A stretch of DNA of 64,000 nt from Defluviimonas salinarum (GTDB lineage Bacteria > Pseudomonadota > Alphaproteobacteria > Rhodobacterales > Rhodobacteraceae): contig NZ_JAPDOG010000010.1 in NCBI RefSeq assembly GCF_026013545.1, forward strand, positions 95,955-159,954, in the 5' to 3' direction. Each line of letters begins with the position of its first letter. Position 1 is the first letter of the stretch. The translations under genes and the position numbers were made by a program. Under the pieces are notes generated by a model that was not told where the DNA came from, made no database searches, and saw only the letters and a program-made list of their open reading frames with translations. This document shows, piece after piece, positions 41,135 to 50,234 of the stretch.

Positions 41135-43060
41135 ATGAAGTATAGCATCGTCGCGACGCTCTTGATTTCGGCGCTTTCAGGCCCGGCGGCGGCCCAGTTC
41201 GTTCCCTCCGCAGAGTCGCTTGAGGGCCTTTACCCGGGGAAAACTTATTCGCCGTACGCGAAGCGGCCGTTCCCGAGCCGGGTCTTCTGGGGCGAGTCCC
41301 ATCTGCACACGGCCCTTTCTCCCGATGCCGGCCTCTTCGGCAATACGCTCGGCCTCGACGAGGCCTACCGCTTTGCCCGCGGAGAAGAGGTGACCTCGGC
41401 CACCGGCCTGCCGGTCCGGCTCGCGAGGCCGCTCGACTGGATGGCCGTCGCGGATCATTCCGACATGATGGGCTTCGCGCCGGACCTCTTTGGCGGCGCG
41501 CCCGCGATCGTCGACACTGAGCAGGGGAGACGGTGGTTTGAAGGCCTCCAGCAGGGCGGTGAGGCCGCGTCCAGCGCGGCGCTCGATCTCATCACGACCT
41601 TTGCCCAGGCGAAGCTCGACCCGAAACTCCTCGCGGCCTACTCGCCCGGCTCCAGCGCCTACAACGCCATCTGGGAGGACGTGATCGAAGCGGCCGAGAG
41701 ATACAACGATCCGGGCGTGTTTACGACCTTCATCGCCTATGAGTGGACGTCGCTCGTCAAGGGCAACAACCTGCATCGGAACGTCATACTACGCGATGGC
41801 GCCCGCCGGGCCGAGCAGGTGGTGCCGATGGTTACCCAGGAGCCGTTCGGCAGCACCGATCCGCTCGACCTCTATGCCTGGCTCGAGACTTACGAAGCGA
41901 AAACGGGAGGCCGTGCGCTCGCGATCGCCCACAACGGCAATCTGTCGAACGGGTTGATGTTCCCGATCGATGCGCAGTACACCGGCGCCGCCGTCGACGA
42001 GAACTACGTCACGCTGCGCGACAAGTGGGAGCCGCTCTACGAGGTCACCCAGATCAAGGGCGATGGCGAGACGCATCCGGTCCTCAGCCCGACCGACGAG
42101 TTCGCGGATTTCGAGACTTGGGATGCCGGCAACCTCGACCTGTCGGAGGCCAAGACCGATGCGATGCTGCGCACCGAATATGCGCGCGAGGCGCTGAAGC
42201 AGGGTCTTGCGCTCGAAGAGAAGCTCGGGACCAATCCCTACAAATTCGGGATGGTCGGTTCCACCGACAGCCATACCTCGCTCGCCACCGCGGATGAGGA
42301 CAACTACTTCGGCAAGGCGACAAGCGCCGAACCCTCGCCAAAGCGGATGAGCCACGCCTTTGCAGAGAGCGATAAGGGGGTCTTTCCCGGCTGGTCGCTG
42401 TCCGCCTCGGGCTACGCGGGGGTGTGGGCGACCGAGAACACGCGCGAGGCGATCTGGGACGCGATGGCGCGCAAGGAGGTCTACGCGACGACCGGTCCGC
42501 GCATGATGGTGCGTTTCTTCGGCGGCTGGGATTTCACCGAAACCGACCTGCGGTCGCGGCAGCCCGCGTTCCGCGGCTACGGGGACGGCGTGCCGATGGG
42601 CGGCGACCTCAAGCCGGCGCCCGACGGCGCCGGAGCGCCGACCTTTATGGTCTATGCCCTGCGCGATCCGATCGGCGCCAATCTCGACCGCATCCAGATC
42701 GTCAAGGGCTGGCACGCAGCGGACGGAACCCTGAACGAAAAGGTCTATGATGTCGCCTGGTCGGATGGCCGCGAGCCCGGAGATGATGGCAAGTTGCCGC
42801 CCGTCGGCAATACCGTCGATCTCGAGGCGGCAAGCTGGACGAACACGATCGGCGCGGCCGAGCTTGGCACCGTCTGGACAGATCCGGAGTTCGATCCGTC
42901 GCAAAGGGCGTTCTACTACGCCCGCGTGATCGAGATCCCGACGCCGCGGTGGGTGGTCTACGACGCGGTTCGCTTCGGGGTCGAGATCCCGGAGGACGCG
43001 ACGACCACGCTCCAGGAGCGGGCCTATACCTCGCCGATCTGGTACACGCCGGCCAGTTGA
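41135..43060 (+). CDS. Secreted DUF3604 protein (PHP-like metal-dependent hydrolase)
   Basis: A 641-residue protein with a signal peptide ([20 protein letters not shown]). It carries [18 protein letters not shown] near residue 50, a His-x-His metal-binding motif like that of PHP hydrolases, then [36 protein letters not shown] and [21 protein letters not shown], each adding His/Asp residues of a probable metal centre. DUF3604 proteins are about this long and occur in many marine bacteria, with no reaction established. The start ATG at 41135 follows TTGGAGGG. It is monocistronic. Confidence 0.9.
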   Translation: MKYSIVATLLISALSGPAAAQFVPSAESLEGLYPGKTYSPYAKRPFPSRVFWGESHLHTALSPDAGLFGNTLGLDEAYRFARGEEVTSATGLPVRLARPLDWMAVADHSDMMGFAPDLFGGAPAIVDTEQGRRWFEGLQQGGEAASSAALDLITTFAQAKLDPKLLAAYSPGSSAYNAIWEDVIEAAERYNDPGVFTTFIAYEWTSLVKGNNLHRNVILRDGARRAEQVVPMVTQEPFGSTDPLDLYAWLETYEAKTGGRALAIAHNGNLSNGLMFPIDAQYTGAAVDENYVTLRDKWEPLYEVTQIKGDGETHPVLSPTDEFADFETWDAGNLDLSEAKTDAMLRTEYAREALKQGLALEEKLGTNPYKFGMVGSTDSHTSLATADEDNYFGKATSAEPSPKRMSHAFAESDKGVFPGWSLSASGYAGVWATENTREAIWDAMARKEVYATTGPRMMVRFFGGWDFTETDLRSRQPAFRGYGDGVPMGGDLKPAPDGAGAPTFMVYALRDPIGANLDRIQIVKGWHAADGTLNEKVYDVAWSDGREPGDDGKLPPVGNTVDLEAASWTNTIGAAELGTVWTDPEFDPSQRAFYYARVIEIPTPRWVVYDAVRFGVEIPEDATTTLQERAYTSPIWYTPAS

Positions 43061-43192
43061 GCACTGAACGCCCGCGCCGCCTTGTCCTTCCAGAGGGGCG
43101 CGGGCGCCGGTGCGATTGCGGATAGGGATCGTCCCCCTTGCAGAGTCCCGCCGGTTTCAGGATAAGAGGCGGGAACCAGATGGAGTTTGCCC

Positions 43193-43504
43193 ATGCGCGC
43201 GCGCATCTATCAACCGGCCCGCAACGCGATGCAGTCGGGAACCGCGAAGACGAGGCAATGGTTGCTGGACTTCGCCCCTTCCGAGGCGCGCGAGGTCGAT
43301 CCCCTGATGGGCTGGACCGGTTCGGGCGACACCCAGGCCCAGGTCCGGCTCAAGTTCGACAGCCGCGAGGCGGCTGAGGACTACGCCCGCGCCAATGGCC
43401 TCGACTACGTCGTGAGCGAGCCGCACAAGCGCAAGCCCAATATCCGCGCGCGCGGCTACGGCGAGAACTTCGCGACCGACCGCAAGAGCGCCTGGACGCA
43501 CTGA
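43193..43504 (+). CDS. ETC complex I subunit, NDUFS4 (18 kDa) type
   Basis: A 103-residue protein matching the accessory complex I subunit NDUFS4, found in alphaproteobacteria and mitochondria. Conserved parts are [59 protein letters not shown] and [23 protein letters not shown]. The ATG at 43193 is preceded by GGAG at 43182-43185. It is needed for stable assembly of NADH:ubiquinone oxidoreductase. It stands alone here, away from the nuo operon, as is normal in these bacteria. Downstream begins a long gene-poor stretch. Confidence 0.93.
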   Translation: MRARIYQPARNAMQSGTAKTRQWLLDFAPSEAREVDPLMGWTGSGDTQAQVRLKFDSREAAEDYARANGLDYVVSEPHKRKPNIRARGYGENFATDRKSAWTH

Positions 43505-43783
43505 GATTTGTGTGAATCGCACTCAAGTTACTGCGGAATCGCAGTCGAGATCCGGCGACGCCGCTTGACTGATCAATATGTGGCGCGCTTTGAGGTGCGG
43601 CATCAATATCTAGCGAATCCGTAGGTCCGGCGGTCCGGCTTGCGCCTCCCCGGGCCTTGAAGCCGGCGGACGACAAGAGGAGCGTGGAACAAACCTCTGC
43701 TTGCGGACGCGGAACTCCCCCTCGATGACGGGCGAGCCCCGCTAGCGTTTGCAGACCTCATTCTATCCACCTGAGCGCCGAGC

Positions 43784-44190
43784 TCACACCGAAGGGCGGC
43801 CCGTGATTTCCGCGCTGTAAGTCCGCAAGTTAGAGGCCCGCACAATTTGTTCTCCGTGCGGCCAAACAAACGGTGGGCGCCTGTCAAAGGCGATCGCGAT
43901 TTGTGGATGCGGGCATAAATCTGCCAAACGGGCGGTCATCTCTGCCAAAAAAACCGGGAAAACTTGCCAGGGCTGAACGCAGACGGTTTGCGCGGGCGGT
44001 TGGCAGCACCCCGCAGAGCGCGTCGGCGATGTCGATGTCGAATCCCTGTGGTTCACCTGCAGGGGAGTACTCAAGGAAAGGCGGATATACCCCCGGTTAT
44101 GACACGCAGACGCTCTTGCGCCCCCGCCACTCCTGTCAGCAGCAGGCTGGCCAGCGAAGCAATTAGGATTTCCAGAAGTCCTGACAGGAT
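43784..44190 (-). pseudogene. Degraded amino acid ABC transporter binding protein
   Basis: Read on the minus strand, three frames together give a decayed SBP_bac_3 protein: a hydrophobic signal-like ASLASLLLTGVAGAQ and ERLRVITGG in one frame, then after a frameshift EYSPAGEPQGFDIDIADALCG, then in a third frame VQPWQVFPVFLAEMTARL, which aligns with the usual QDWDGIIPALLA region. The start codon appears lost (CTG-GAA where ATG-AAA would be expected). The rest of the gene is not recognisable. Limits are approximate. It is not functional. Confidence 0.55.
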
Positions 44191-44663
44191 CAGGCTGGGA
44201 TACGCACTCGCCGCGGGTCGGGGCTTGCTGTTTTCGGCGTCTGCGTACCGCCGCGACAACATCGTTGACTTCCTATCCACAACGATCTGCGAGATGCCAG
44301 CCGCGGGACACTGGCTCCAACAAACCTTGACGATACTCATATCATTTTCTTGCGTGGCAGTAATCCGATTCCGTTTTCCCGCGGCGATACGATCGCGATG
44401 CCTTCGGGCATCTCAGCCACGCCCACTCAAACCGATACGCCTGGATCCCCAACCAGAAAACGGCGCTGCATTCTCAGCACCCTCCGGTCGCATCCGACGC
44501 GGCTTGTGCGACTCGCCGGCATAATCTTGGCTGCTAAGCGTCGATTCCTGAAACAATTGCAACAGAATTGGTCCGATTTTGAAATCAAGCAGAAAGGGGG
44601 CGGGTGCAGCCTTACACGATCAGGAACCGGCACATGGTTCCAAGGCATTCGATGGAGAAAGCA

Positions 44664-45167
44664 ATGAAGACCATCCTTTTTTCCGCCTGTGTAATCGGAC
44701 TAGCCTCGACCGCCCTCGCCGAAGGCGGTTCTTCAGCGGTTGATGGCGCGTCGCGATATTTCGAGAACGTTTCCGCGAGCTTCGCGCGTGCCGGAATTGT
44801 GCCGGACCGCGCTGCAACCGACAGCGCCGTCTATCGCGATCTTGTCATCGCAAGCTTCGCTCGGGCCGGAATGGTGGCGGATGATCCGGCGCCGGCCGGG
44901 GGGGCGCAATACTATGCTGACCTGATCGCCGCAAGCTTTGAACGTGCTGGCATGCCGGTCGCTGGGTGGATGTCCAGGCCGGGTCAGGACGTCGTGGCGG
45001 CGAAACACTACAACGCGCAGGTTGATGCGAGCTTCCTGCGCGCAAACATGTCGCCGCCGCGGGCGACGTCGGCGCTGAGCTACCTCGAGGCCGTCGACGA
45101 GAGCTTTGAACGTGCGGGCATGCCGGTGCATATCGAGATTACAGGCATGATCACCGCGCTTTGGTAG
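44664..45167 (+). CDS. Secreted protein with five 14-residue repeats (novel)
   Basis: A 167-residue protein with signal peptide MKTILFSACVIGLASTALA. The mature part has five copies of the motif Y-x3-[VI]-x-[AE]-S-F-x-R-A-[GN]-[MI], starting at Tyr32, Tyr57, Tyr84, Tyr116 and Tyr140, joined by linkers of 10-18 residues rich in Ala, Pro, Asp and Gly. Each motif looks like a short amphipathic helix. The ATG at 44664 is preceded by GGAG at 44654-44657; an ATG four codons upstream is an alternative. I know of no family with this pattern. It is monocistronic in an AT-richer, gene-poor region. Confidence 0.75.
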   Translation: MKTILFSACVIGLASTALAEGGSSAVDGASRYFENVSASFARAGIVPDRAATDSAVYRDLVIASFARAGMVADDPAPAGGAQYYADLIAASFERAGMPVAGWMSRPGQDVVAAKHYNAQVDASFLRANMSPPRATSALSYLEAVDESFERAGMPVHIEITGMITALW

Positions 45168-45836
45168 AGCTCAATCGATCGACCGCCGCCGCAGTCGATG
45201 CTGCGGCTGCGCTGACGAGGGACACCCATCATCGACGCCGAGACCGGCCACTGTTGACATTTGCGAGGAATGCAATTGCTGAAGCGCGGTCCATCGAAGG
45301 TGACGTTCCGCCGCAACCGATGGGCGCTGTTGCGCAACACAGCCGCATGGGACGGAAAGTTGCGCATTGTATCAGGTGCCTGAAGGAAAGTTTCTCCGCG
45401 GGACTGGCATTCTGGGCGTTCCACTCCCATCTTGATTGCAACGGCGGGGTATCTCTTCGCCGGATTAGGAACTTCCGCACATGAGGGCCAAGAATGCGAC
45501 TGTTGCCGCAGGGGCGACTGACATAGACGTTTCACATCGATTCCCGACAACCGACTTGGCCCGCGAGACCCGTACGCGGCGTCCTGCACCGAGGGATCGA
45601 GTTGCTGGCAAGATTCCGCGCGGCGGATACGCGTGGCCCGAGTTCTTCGTCCGTCTAGGAAATGGAACGTTGGACGCGCCCAGCGTTTCTCCGGCAAAGC
45701 CCATTCAAGAGTAAACCCTCGTGTCAGTTGATACCGTTGCCGGCAGATCGGCGCGGGTTCCCGTGTGAATTGGCCGAAAACGGCGATACATCGTTGCCGG
45801 TCGTCGGCACCGGTCATCAAAGAGTAGCCGGGAGGT
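45168..45836. other. Stretch without a convincing gene
   Basis: About 670 bases after the repeat protein. Open frames on both strands lack ribosome binding sites, have irregular codon use and match nothing I know, including a 268-codon minus-strand frame. It may contain decayed genes. A strong hairpin closes it at 45837-45864. Confidence 0.5.
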
Positions 45837-45864
45837 AAAACGGCGAGGTCAGCCTCGCCGTTTT
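45837..45864. terminator. Perfect bidirectional terminator
   Basis: A 12-bp perfect stem AAAACGGCGAGG / CCTCGCCGTTTT (45837-45848 with 45853-45864) with a 4-base loop; both strands end in four T. It ends whatever is transcribed across 45168-45836 or insulates the small gene that follows. Confidence 0.85.
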
Positions 45865-45900
45865 GCTGGGCAAGATGTAGATCCAAGGAGGAAACAGAAC

Positions 45901-46068
45901 ATGGGTTACTCGGTCCCCAAACCGCCGCTAAACCTCGCCGAATTCCTCAGCCAGAAAGGCACTCCTTACCACGTCCGAAAGGCCAGCTGGAGAAAGCTGT
46001 CGACTGCCACCAAACCAGAAAAATCCGACACACGTTCCGCGCCACCAGCCAAGCCCGATGTGAGTTGA
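45901..46068 (+). CDS. Small hypothetical protein (55 aa) with strong ribosome binding site
   Basis: A 55-residue ORF begins at ATG 45901, 8 bases after AAGGAGG (45886-45892), one of the best Shine-Dalgarno matches in this half of the window. The product MGYSVPKPPLNLAEFLSQKG... is basic, with Tyr/His/Trp residues in the middle and a Pro/Ala/Lys-rich tail, and lacks a signal peptide or membrane helix. No family recognised. It lies between a strong terminator and the cold-shock gene. Confidence 0.6.
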   Translation: MGYSVPKPPLNLAEFLSQKGTPYHVRKASWRKLSTATKPEKSDTRSAPPAKPDVS

Positions 46069-46291
46069 GCGTTGGCGTTAAATTAAATCCACAAATAGTT
46101 CTCAACGCGATCAAGGGCTAACGCGATAACTGACAATCTCAGAGACAATTTACTCGCAAATTACCGGCTTCCGACCTATATAGATTACGCATCTCTTGTT
46201 TTCGGACCTGTTCCTACTTGGCTCAGCTTTCGATCTTCAGCTTTGCCGGGCCGCTGCGCTGTGTGAGCGGCACTATACAAGGAATATCACG

Positions 46292-46498
46292 ATGGCCAAC
46301 GGCACCGTGAAATGGTTCAATCAAGGCAAAGGTTTCGGTTTCATCGCGCCTGAATCTGGCGACAGGGACGTGTTTGTCCATAGCTCTGCGCTCGAACGCG
46401 CGGGTATCCAGAGGCTGGATGACGGCCAGGCAGTCACGTTTGATATCGAGGCCGGGCGCGACGGCCGGCAGTCGGCGACAAATCTCGCGCTCGCTTAA
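46292..46498 (+). CDS. Cold-shock domain protein
   Basis: A 68-residue CspA-type RNA chaperone: [34 protein letters not shown] contains RNP1 (KGFGFI) and RNP2 (DVFVH) motifs of the OB fold. The ATG at 46292 has AAGGA 10 bases upstream. The 220-base leader is AT-rich and contains CTATATAG near 46177-46184, a possible -10 region; a long structured leader is typical for temperature-controlled csp genes. A hairpin at 46520-46549 follows the stop. Confidence 0.95.
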   Translation: MANGTVKWFNQGKGFGFIAPESGDRDVFVHSSALERAGIQRLDDGQAVTFDIEAGRDGRQSATNLALA

Positions 46499-46519
46499 GA
46501 CTCTGCCGAATTAACCTCG

Positions 46520-46549
46520 GATGCGGGAATGGCTTTGAGCCGTTCTCGC
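46520..46549 (+). terminator. Terminator of the cold-shock gene
   Basis: GATGCGGGAA pairs with TTCTCGCATC (one G-U pair) around a TGGC...GCC inner stem, followed by TTCTATTT. It overlaps the annotated upstream ATG of the next gene, arguing for a later start of that gene. Confidence 0.7.
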
Positions 46550-46864
46550 ATCTTCTATTTGAATCGGTATCTCCGCCGGGGGGCGTTTTCCTTATGGAAG
46601 AAGAAAATCTTGATAGAAATAAAATGGGGTAAGCCCCTTACTTTCGTTGTCACCGCCGAAGGTGACGCCCAAAAGTTCAGCACAATCGAGCAAGCATCGT
46701 ATTGGCTTCAAAACAAGTGGCCGATTTCTGATGATGCCCGGCATCGCGCGCTCGACCAGCTAGATGCCGCCATGCACCGTCTCGCAACAGTTGGGTCTGC
46801 CCGACGGGCCTTCATCTTGGCAGCCAAGACCGCTGGGTTCGTGCCCGAGACACTGGTCGCTTAA
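46529..46864 (+). CDS. DUF982-family protein
   Basis: The conserved part, WGKPLTFVVTAEGDAQKFSTIEQASYWLQNKWP through SARRAFILAAKTAGFVPE, fits DUF982, small proteins common in Rhizobiales and Rhodobacterales with unknown function. The open frame from ATG 46529 gives 111 residues, but its first codons lie in the cold-shock terminator and its N-terminus is unlike the family. A TTG at 46610 would give about 85 residues, close to the usual length. I report the whole frame and regard the start as uncertain. Confidence 0.7.
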   Translation: MALSRSRIFYLNRYLRRGAFSLWKKKILIEIKWGKPLTFVVTAEGDAQKFSTIEQASYWLQNKWPISDDARHRALDQLDAAMHRLATVGSARRAFILAAKTAGFVPETLVA

Positions 46865-47285
46865 GCCGCGTTCTTTGTCGATCGCCTAAGCCTGTCTTCC
46901 TCGCTTTCGGCAAATTCCTGTGCTCGCGTCACTACACCCGTCAGCAACCCCAAATCGCGAGTGCGACCGAGAGATGGCGACGCCCGAGCATATGGTTTCG
47001 GCCCCTTCGGAGAATGTCGGAACTATACGCAAAGAGGACGGACACGGTTTGCAGACATGTCCCCAACAATCAACGGTGGGGTGATTGCTCCCGATCAATT
47101 AGGGGGGCAATTTTTGTGGCCTGTTGGCGTTGGACCGGTGCGGACACTTCGCGGCCATAAACCGCAACATTCTATCGCCGCGTCCAAGGCCATGCGGAAT
47201 CGGAATGGCGGTCAGAATGGGGGATTGCGCATATCCACCCATAGCCAAGCTATTGAGTTTAATAGTGATATTTAGATGATATGGC
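46865..47285. other. Non-coding stretch before the IS6-type element
   Basis: About 420 bases without a supported gene. An imperfect dyad ATTGCTCCC...GGGGGCAAT is at 47086-47111. The last 40 bases share scattered similarity with the sequence before the second IS-end copy at 54810, so part of this belongs to the same mobile sequence. Confidence 0.45.
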
Positions 47286-47342
47286 GGTGCTGGCAGACGA
47301 ATGCGAACCAGTCTCCACAAGGACAGGATAACTTTCCCTTAT
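47286..47342. repeat. IS6-type end, direct repeat copy A
   Basis: A 57-base sequence beginning GGTGCTGGCAGACGAATGCG, identical at 56 of 57 positions to 54810-54866 in the same orientation. Here it runs into the 3' end of an IS6-type transposase gene, so it is the element's terminal sequence. Related ends occur at 62269 and near 55285. Confidence 0.85.
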
Positions 47343-48003
47343 CCCGCGCAGAGACCACGCCACTCGGCAAGAGCGGCGGCACGATTTCGTTTGAAGCTGG
47401 CTCGTGGGTGGAGGCTGCGTTCCGTGTTGAAGAGGTTGTAGACCGAGGCGTGGACGGAGGCGAATTTCTGGAGCGTTCGCATCTGCCGGAAGCGGAGCAT
47501 CGCCCGCTCCCGCCTTCGAAATGGCTGGTGCGAGTTCTCCGCTCGGTTGTTCATCCACCGGCGGGTTTCCTGGCGATCGACAATGCCGAGTACACCGAGC
47601 GCGGCGCCATAAGAGCGCAGACGGTCAGTCACGAATTCGTCGGCTCTACCGTGCCGCTTCAGTGATTTCCTCAAGAATTTCAGGGCGGCGTTCTTGTCAC
47701 GCTTCTTGGTCACGAAGCTCTCGAGCACCTCACCTTCATGATCGACCGCTCGCCACAGGTAGTGAAGTTCACCGTTGATCCTCACGAACACCTCGTCGAG
47801 ATGCCAGCGCCATCGGCTCGAGCGCATGCCCTCGACGCGCCGTTTGCGGATCTCTGCCGCGAACATCGGGCCGAACCGATGCCACCAATACCGGACCGTC
47901 TCGTGGCAGATGTCGATGCCCCGCTCGTGCAGCAGGTCCTCGACATTGCGAAGTGACAGAGGGAAACGAATGTACATCATCACGGCCAGCCGGCTTGTCT
48001 TCC
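47339..48003 (-). mobile_element. IS6-family insertion sequence, 5'-truncated transposase
   Basis: The transposase frame (47339-47983 from a GTG, 214 residues) has the IS6 DDE core: WHLDEVFVRINGELHYLWRAVDHEG, VTDRLRSYGAA and NNRAENSHQPFRRRERAMLRFR, ending AALAEWRGLCAG. Full-length relatives are about 235 residues and read FKTSPEIIRLAVMMY at the start; here the same frame upstream reads KTSRLAVMMY, as if four codons were lost, and similarity stops at about 48003. So the element has lost its left end and is probably inactive by itself. Confidence 0.85.
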
Positions 48004-48145
48004 GATCGGCATCTCTCCGCGGCAGGTGGCGCGGTAATACCGCCGCCTGGCCCGGCGCCGGAAGCCGCGATGTCGCCGGGGGTGTCTGCAGAATCTTTAA
48101 ACCGCGACAAGCAGCGTCAAGCCATCTTCCTGCCCTCAGCCGACG

Positions 48146-48763
48146 GTGATATTATTTCCCGGTTTTCAACGCGCGCCGAGCCTCCGCTCGATCTACGGGG
48201 AACATTCTGGCTTGCTGCGGGCTGAGCAACCTTCGAGTCCTTCTCAGGAACTGGCCGAGCGCCGCGGCTGGACCGGTCCGACCTTGGCCAATGGCGTGCT
48301 CACCGCCGAGCTTGCGGACTTCTGCCAAAGTGGCATCAGCGTCATCTTGGCGAGCCGCGGTACCGCCGGCCGGCCGGTTGTCGGTCGCGGTCTGGCCTGC
48401 CGGATCGACGCTGAAGGCCGTGTCCGGGTGATCTATCGCGAGCCGGCCAATGCCGCCTTCCAGCGGGCGATCGCGACGGGTGCACCGATCGCCGTGACCT
48501 TCACCAAGCCCTATTCCCACCGCTCGATCCAGCTCAAGGCCCCGCGCGCCGAGATCGTCCGCCCGGCGCCGCCCGATGGCCCGGCGGCGTTCAGCCAGGC
48601 GCGCGCCTTCCGTGACGAACTGGTCGCGATCGGCTATGCCGAGTCCCTCGCCACGGGCTACACCCGGTTCGAACCCCACGAACTCGCCGCACTGGAATTC
48701 CTGCCCGACAGAGCCTTCGTGCAAACGCCAGGCCCAAGCGCGGGGAGCGCGCTGTCGCCATGA
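48146..48763 (+). CDS. Split-barrel flavin-binding (pyridoxamine 5'-phosphate oxidase-like) protein
   Basis: The open frame gives up to 205 residues; the conserved part begins around LTAELADFCQSGISVILASRG and continues with RGLACRIDAEGRVRVIYREPANAAFQRAIATGAPIAVTFTKPYSHRSIQLKA, the FMN/F420-type split-barrel pattern of PNPOx-like proteins. No good start codon with a ribosome binding site is visible, so the first 40-50 codons may be IS-derived or lost to the nearby element; the gene could be 5'-truncated. Its stop overlaps the next gene's ATG by four bases, suggesting a functional pair. Confidence 0.7.
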   Translation: MILFPGFQRAPSLRSIYGEHSGLLRAEQPSSPSQELAERRGWTGPTLANGVLTAELADFCQSGISVILASRGTAGRPVVGRGLACRIDAEGRVRVIYREPANAAFQRAIATGAPIAVTFTKPYSHRSIQLKAPRAEIVRPAPPDGPAAFSQARAFRDELVAIGYAESLATGYTRFEPHELAALEFLPDRAFVQTPGPSAGSALSP

Positions 48764-50115
48764 CCGCCCCCTCGCTCGACGTCATCCGCAACTGCTTCGA
48801 GGGTGTCGTGCCTGCGGTGCTCGCGACCTGCGACGCGGAGGGCGTGCCGAATGTCTCCCTCGTCTCGCAGGTTCATTACGTTGATCGCGGGCGGGTCGCG
48901 CTCAGCTACCAGTTCTTCAACAAGACGCGGCGCAACATCCTGGCGACGGGCGGCGCCACCGTGTCGGTCCTCGACCCGGAGTGCGTGACCGATTACCGGC
49001 TCGACCTTACCTACGAGGAGACCCAGTCCGAAGGCGCGCTTTTCGAGATCATGAAGGCAAAGCTCGCGGGCATCGCCTCGCATAGCGGCATGGAAGGTGT
49101 GTTCCAGCTGCGCGGCGCCGACATTTTCAGGGTCCTGTCGGTGGAAGTCGCGTCAGGTCCCTTCGCCGTGCCGCCGAGCGCACCGCGGAACCTGCTGTCC
49201 GCGGTCCGGCGGAGTTGGGACATACTGGGCGAGGCGCGCGAGTTCGGCGCGCTTCTGGACCGCACGCTCGATTGTCTGAGGGACTGTTTCAGCATCGAGC
49301 ACGCGATGATCCTGATACGCGACGAGGCGGCCGAACGGTTCTACACAGTTGCCTCGACGGGCTATGCCCGATCGGGGATCGGATCGGAAATCGCGCTTGG
49401 CCACGGCGTCATCGGCGTCGCCGCGCGCGAAGGCGTGCCGATCCGCATCGGCCACATGACCTCGGAATACAGCTATGGCGCGGCCTTGCGCGACCAGGCA
49501 CGCGACTACGGGCTCGAGGCCGCCGACGCGACCGAGATTCCCTATCCCGGCCTTCCCGCGCCGGAGAGCCAGATCGCGCTTCCGGTCGTGGTCGCAGGGC
49601 GCACGACGGGTGTCCTCTTCGCTGAAAGCCCCGAGCCGATGCGGTTTCGCTACGACGACGAGGACGCATTGGCGCTGGTCGCCGCGCGGCTCGGAGAGCT
49701 GATGGCCTCGGGGCTGGATCCGGTCGGGGTGGAATATGGCGAGCGGCTGCCGGCCTGCGCGACCACGCAGCCCATCCGTGTGCGCCACTACGGGGCCGAC
49801 AACAGCGTCTTCATCGACCATGACTACCTGATCAAGGGCGTGGCCGGTGCGATCTTCTGGAAGCTCGCGGGCGAGCACGCGCTGACCGGGCGGTGCGAGT
49901 TCACGAACCGCGAATTGCGGCTTGATCCCGCGCTCAGGCTGCCGGAATTCGCCGAGAATCTCGAGGCGCGGCTCGTCCTCCTGCAGCGGCGGCTTGTCGA
50001 GCGCGCCTGCCCGATCCGGCTCGAGAAGGCGGGCCGAGGCCGTCTTCGGCTCCGCGTCCCCAGTACGCTGATCCTCGAGGACATTCCGGCCGCCGGCGGA
50101 AAACTGACCGCTTAG
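48760..50115 (+). CDS. Split-barrel + GAF + C-terminal winged-helix-like protein
   Basis: A 451-residue protein of three parts: residues about 8-130 a PNPOx-like split barrel (VPAVLATCDAEGVPNVSLVSQVHYVDRGRVALSYQFFNKTRRNI); residues about 165-325 a GAF domain (LLDRTLDCLRDCFSIEHAMILIRDEAAERFYTVASTGY ... GVIGVAAREGVPIRIGHM ... PVVVAGRTTGVLFAESP); and about 340-445 a basic domain (FIDHDYLIKGVAGAIFWKLAGEHAL ... FTNRELRLDP) that looks like a winged helix. This suggests a cofactor- or redox-sensing regulator, but targets are unknown. It is coupled to the upstream split-barrel gene. Confidence 0.72.
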   Translation: MTAPSLDVIRNCFEGVVPAVLATCDAEGVPNVSLVSQVHYVDRGRVALSYQFFNKTRRNILATGGATVSVLDPECVTDYRLDLTYEETQSEGALFEIMKAKLAGIASHSGMEGVFQLRGADIFRVLSVEVASGPFAVPPSAPRNLLSAVRRSWDILGEAREFGALLDRTLDCLRDCFSIEHAMILIRDEAAERFYTVASTGYARSGIGSEIALGHGVIGVAAREGVPIRIGHMTSEYSYGAALRDQARDYGLEAADATEIPYPGLPAPESQIALPVVVAGRTTGVLFAESPEPMRFRYDDEDALALVAARLGELMASGLDPVGVEYGERLPACATTQPIRVRHYGADNSVFIDHDYLIKGVAGAIFWKLAGEHALTGRCEFTNRELRLDPALRLPEFAENLEARLVLLQRRLVERACPIRLEKAGRGRLRLRVPSTLILEDIPAAGGKLTA

Positions 50116-50234
50116 TAAAGTTTTAGCATTTCGTGCAGGGACTCTTACCGAGCCTCCCCAGCCGCAACGATCTATCTCTGAGCGCACCGAGACCGGTCGC
50201 CGGTTTCGAAATCCATCCAAGCCGAGTGACAGAA

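Noticed and set aside
45080..45886. A 268-codon minus-strand frame
   Set aside because: No ribosome binding site, no recognisable motif, overlaps the repeat-protein gene and runs through a perfect terminator.
47286..47320. tRNA-like 3' end on the minus strand (TGGTTCGCATTC...CCAGCACC)
   Set aside because: The T-arm does not pair, the conserved A58 is missing and no cloverleaf can be built upstream; the same sequence at 54810 shows that it is an IS end.
48060..48110. A possible inverted repeat partner of the IS6 end near the left side of the element
   Set aside because: The resembling sequence (TTTAAAGATTCTGCAGACACC on the minus strand) is in direct, not inverted, orientation to the right end, so it cannot be the matching terminal repeat.
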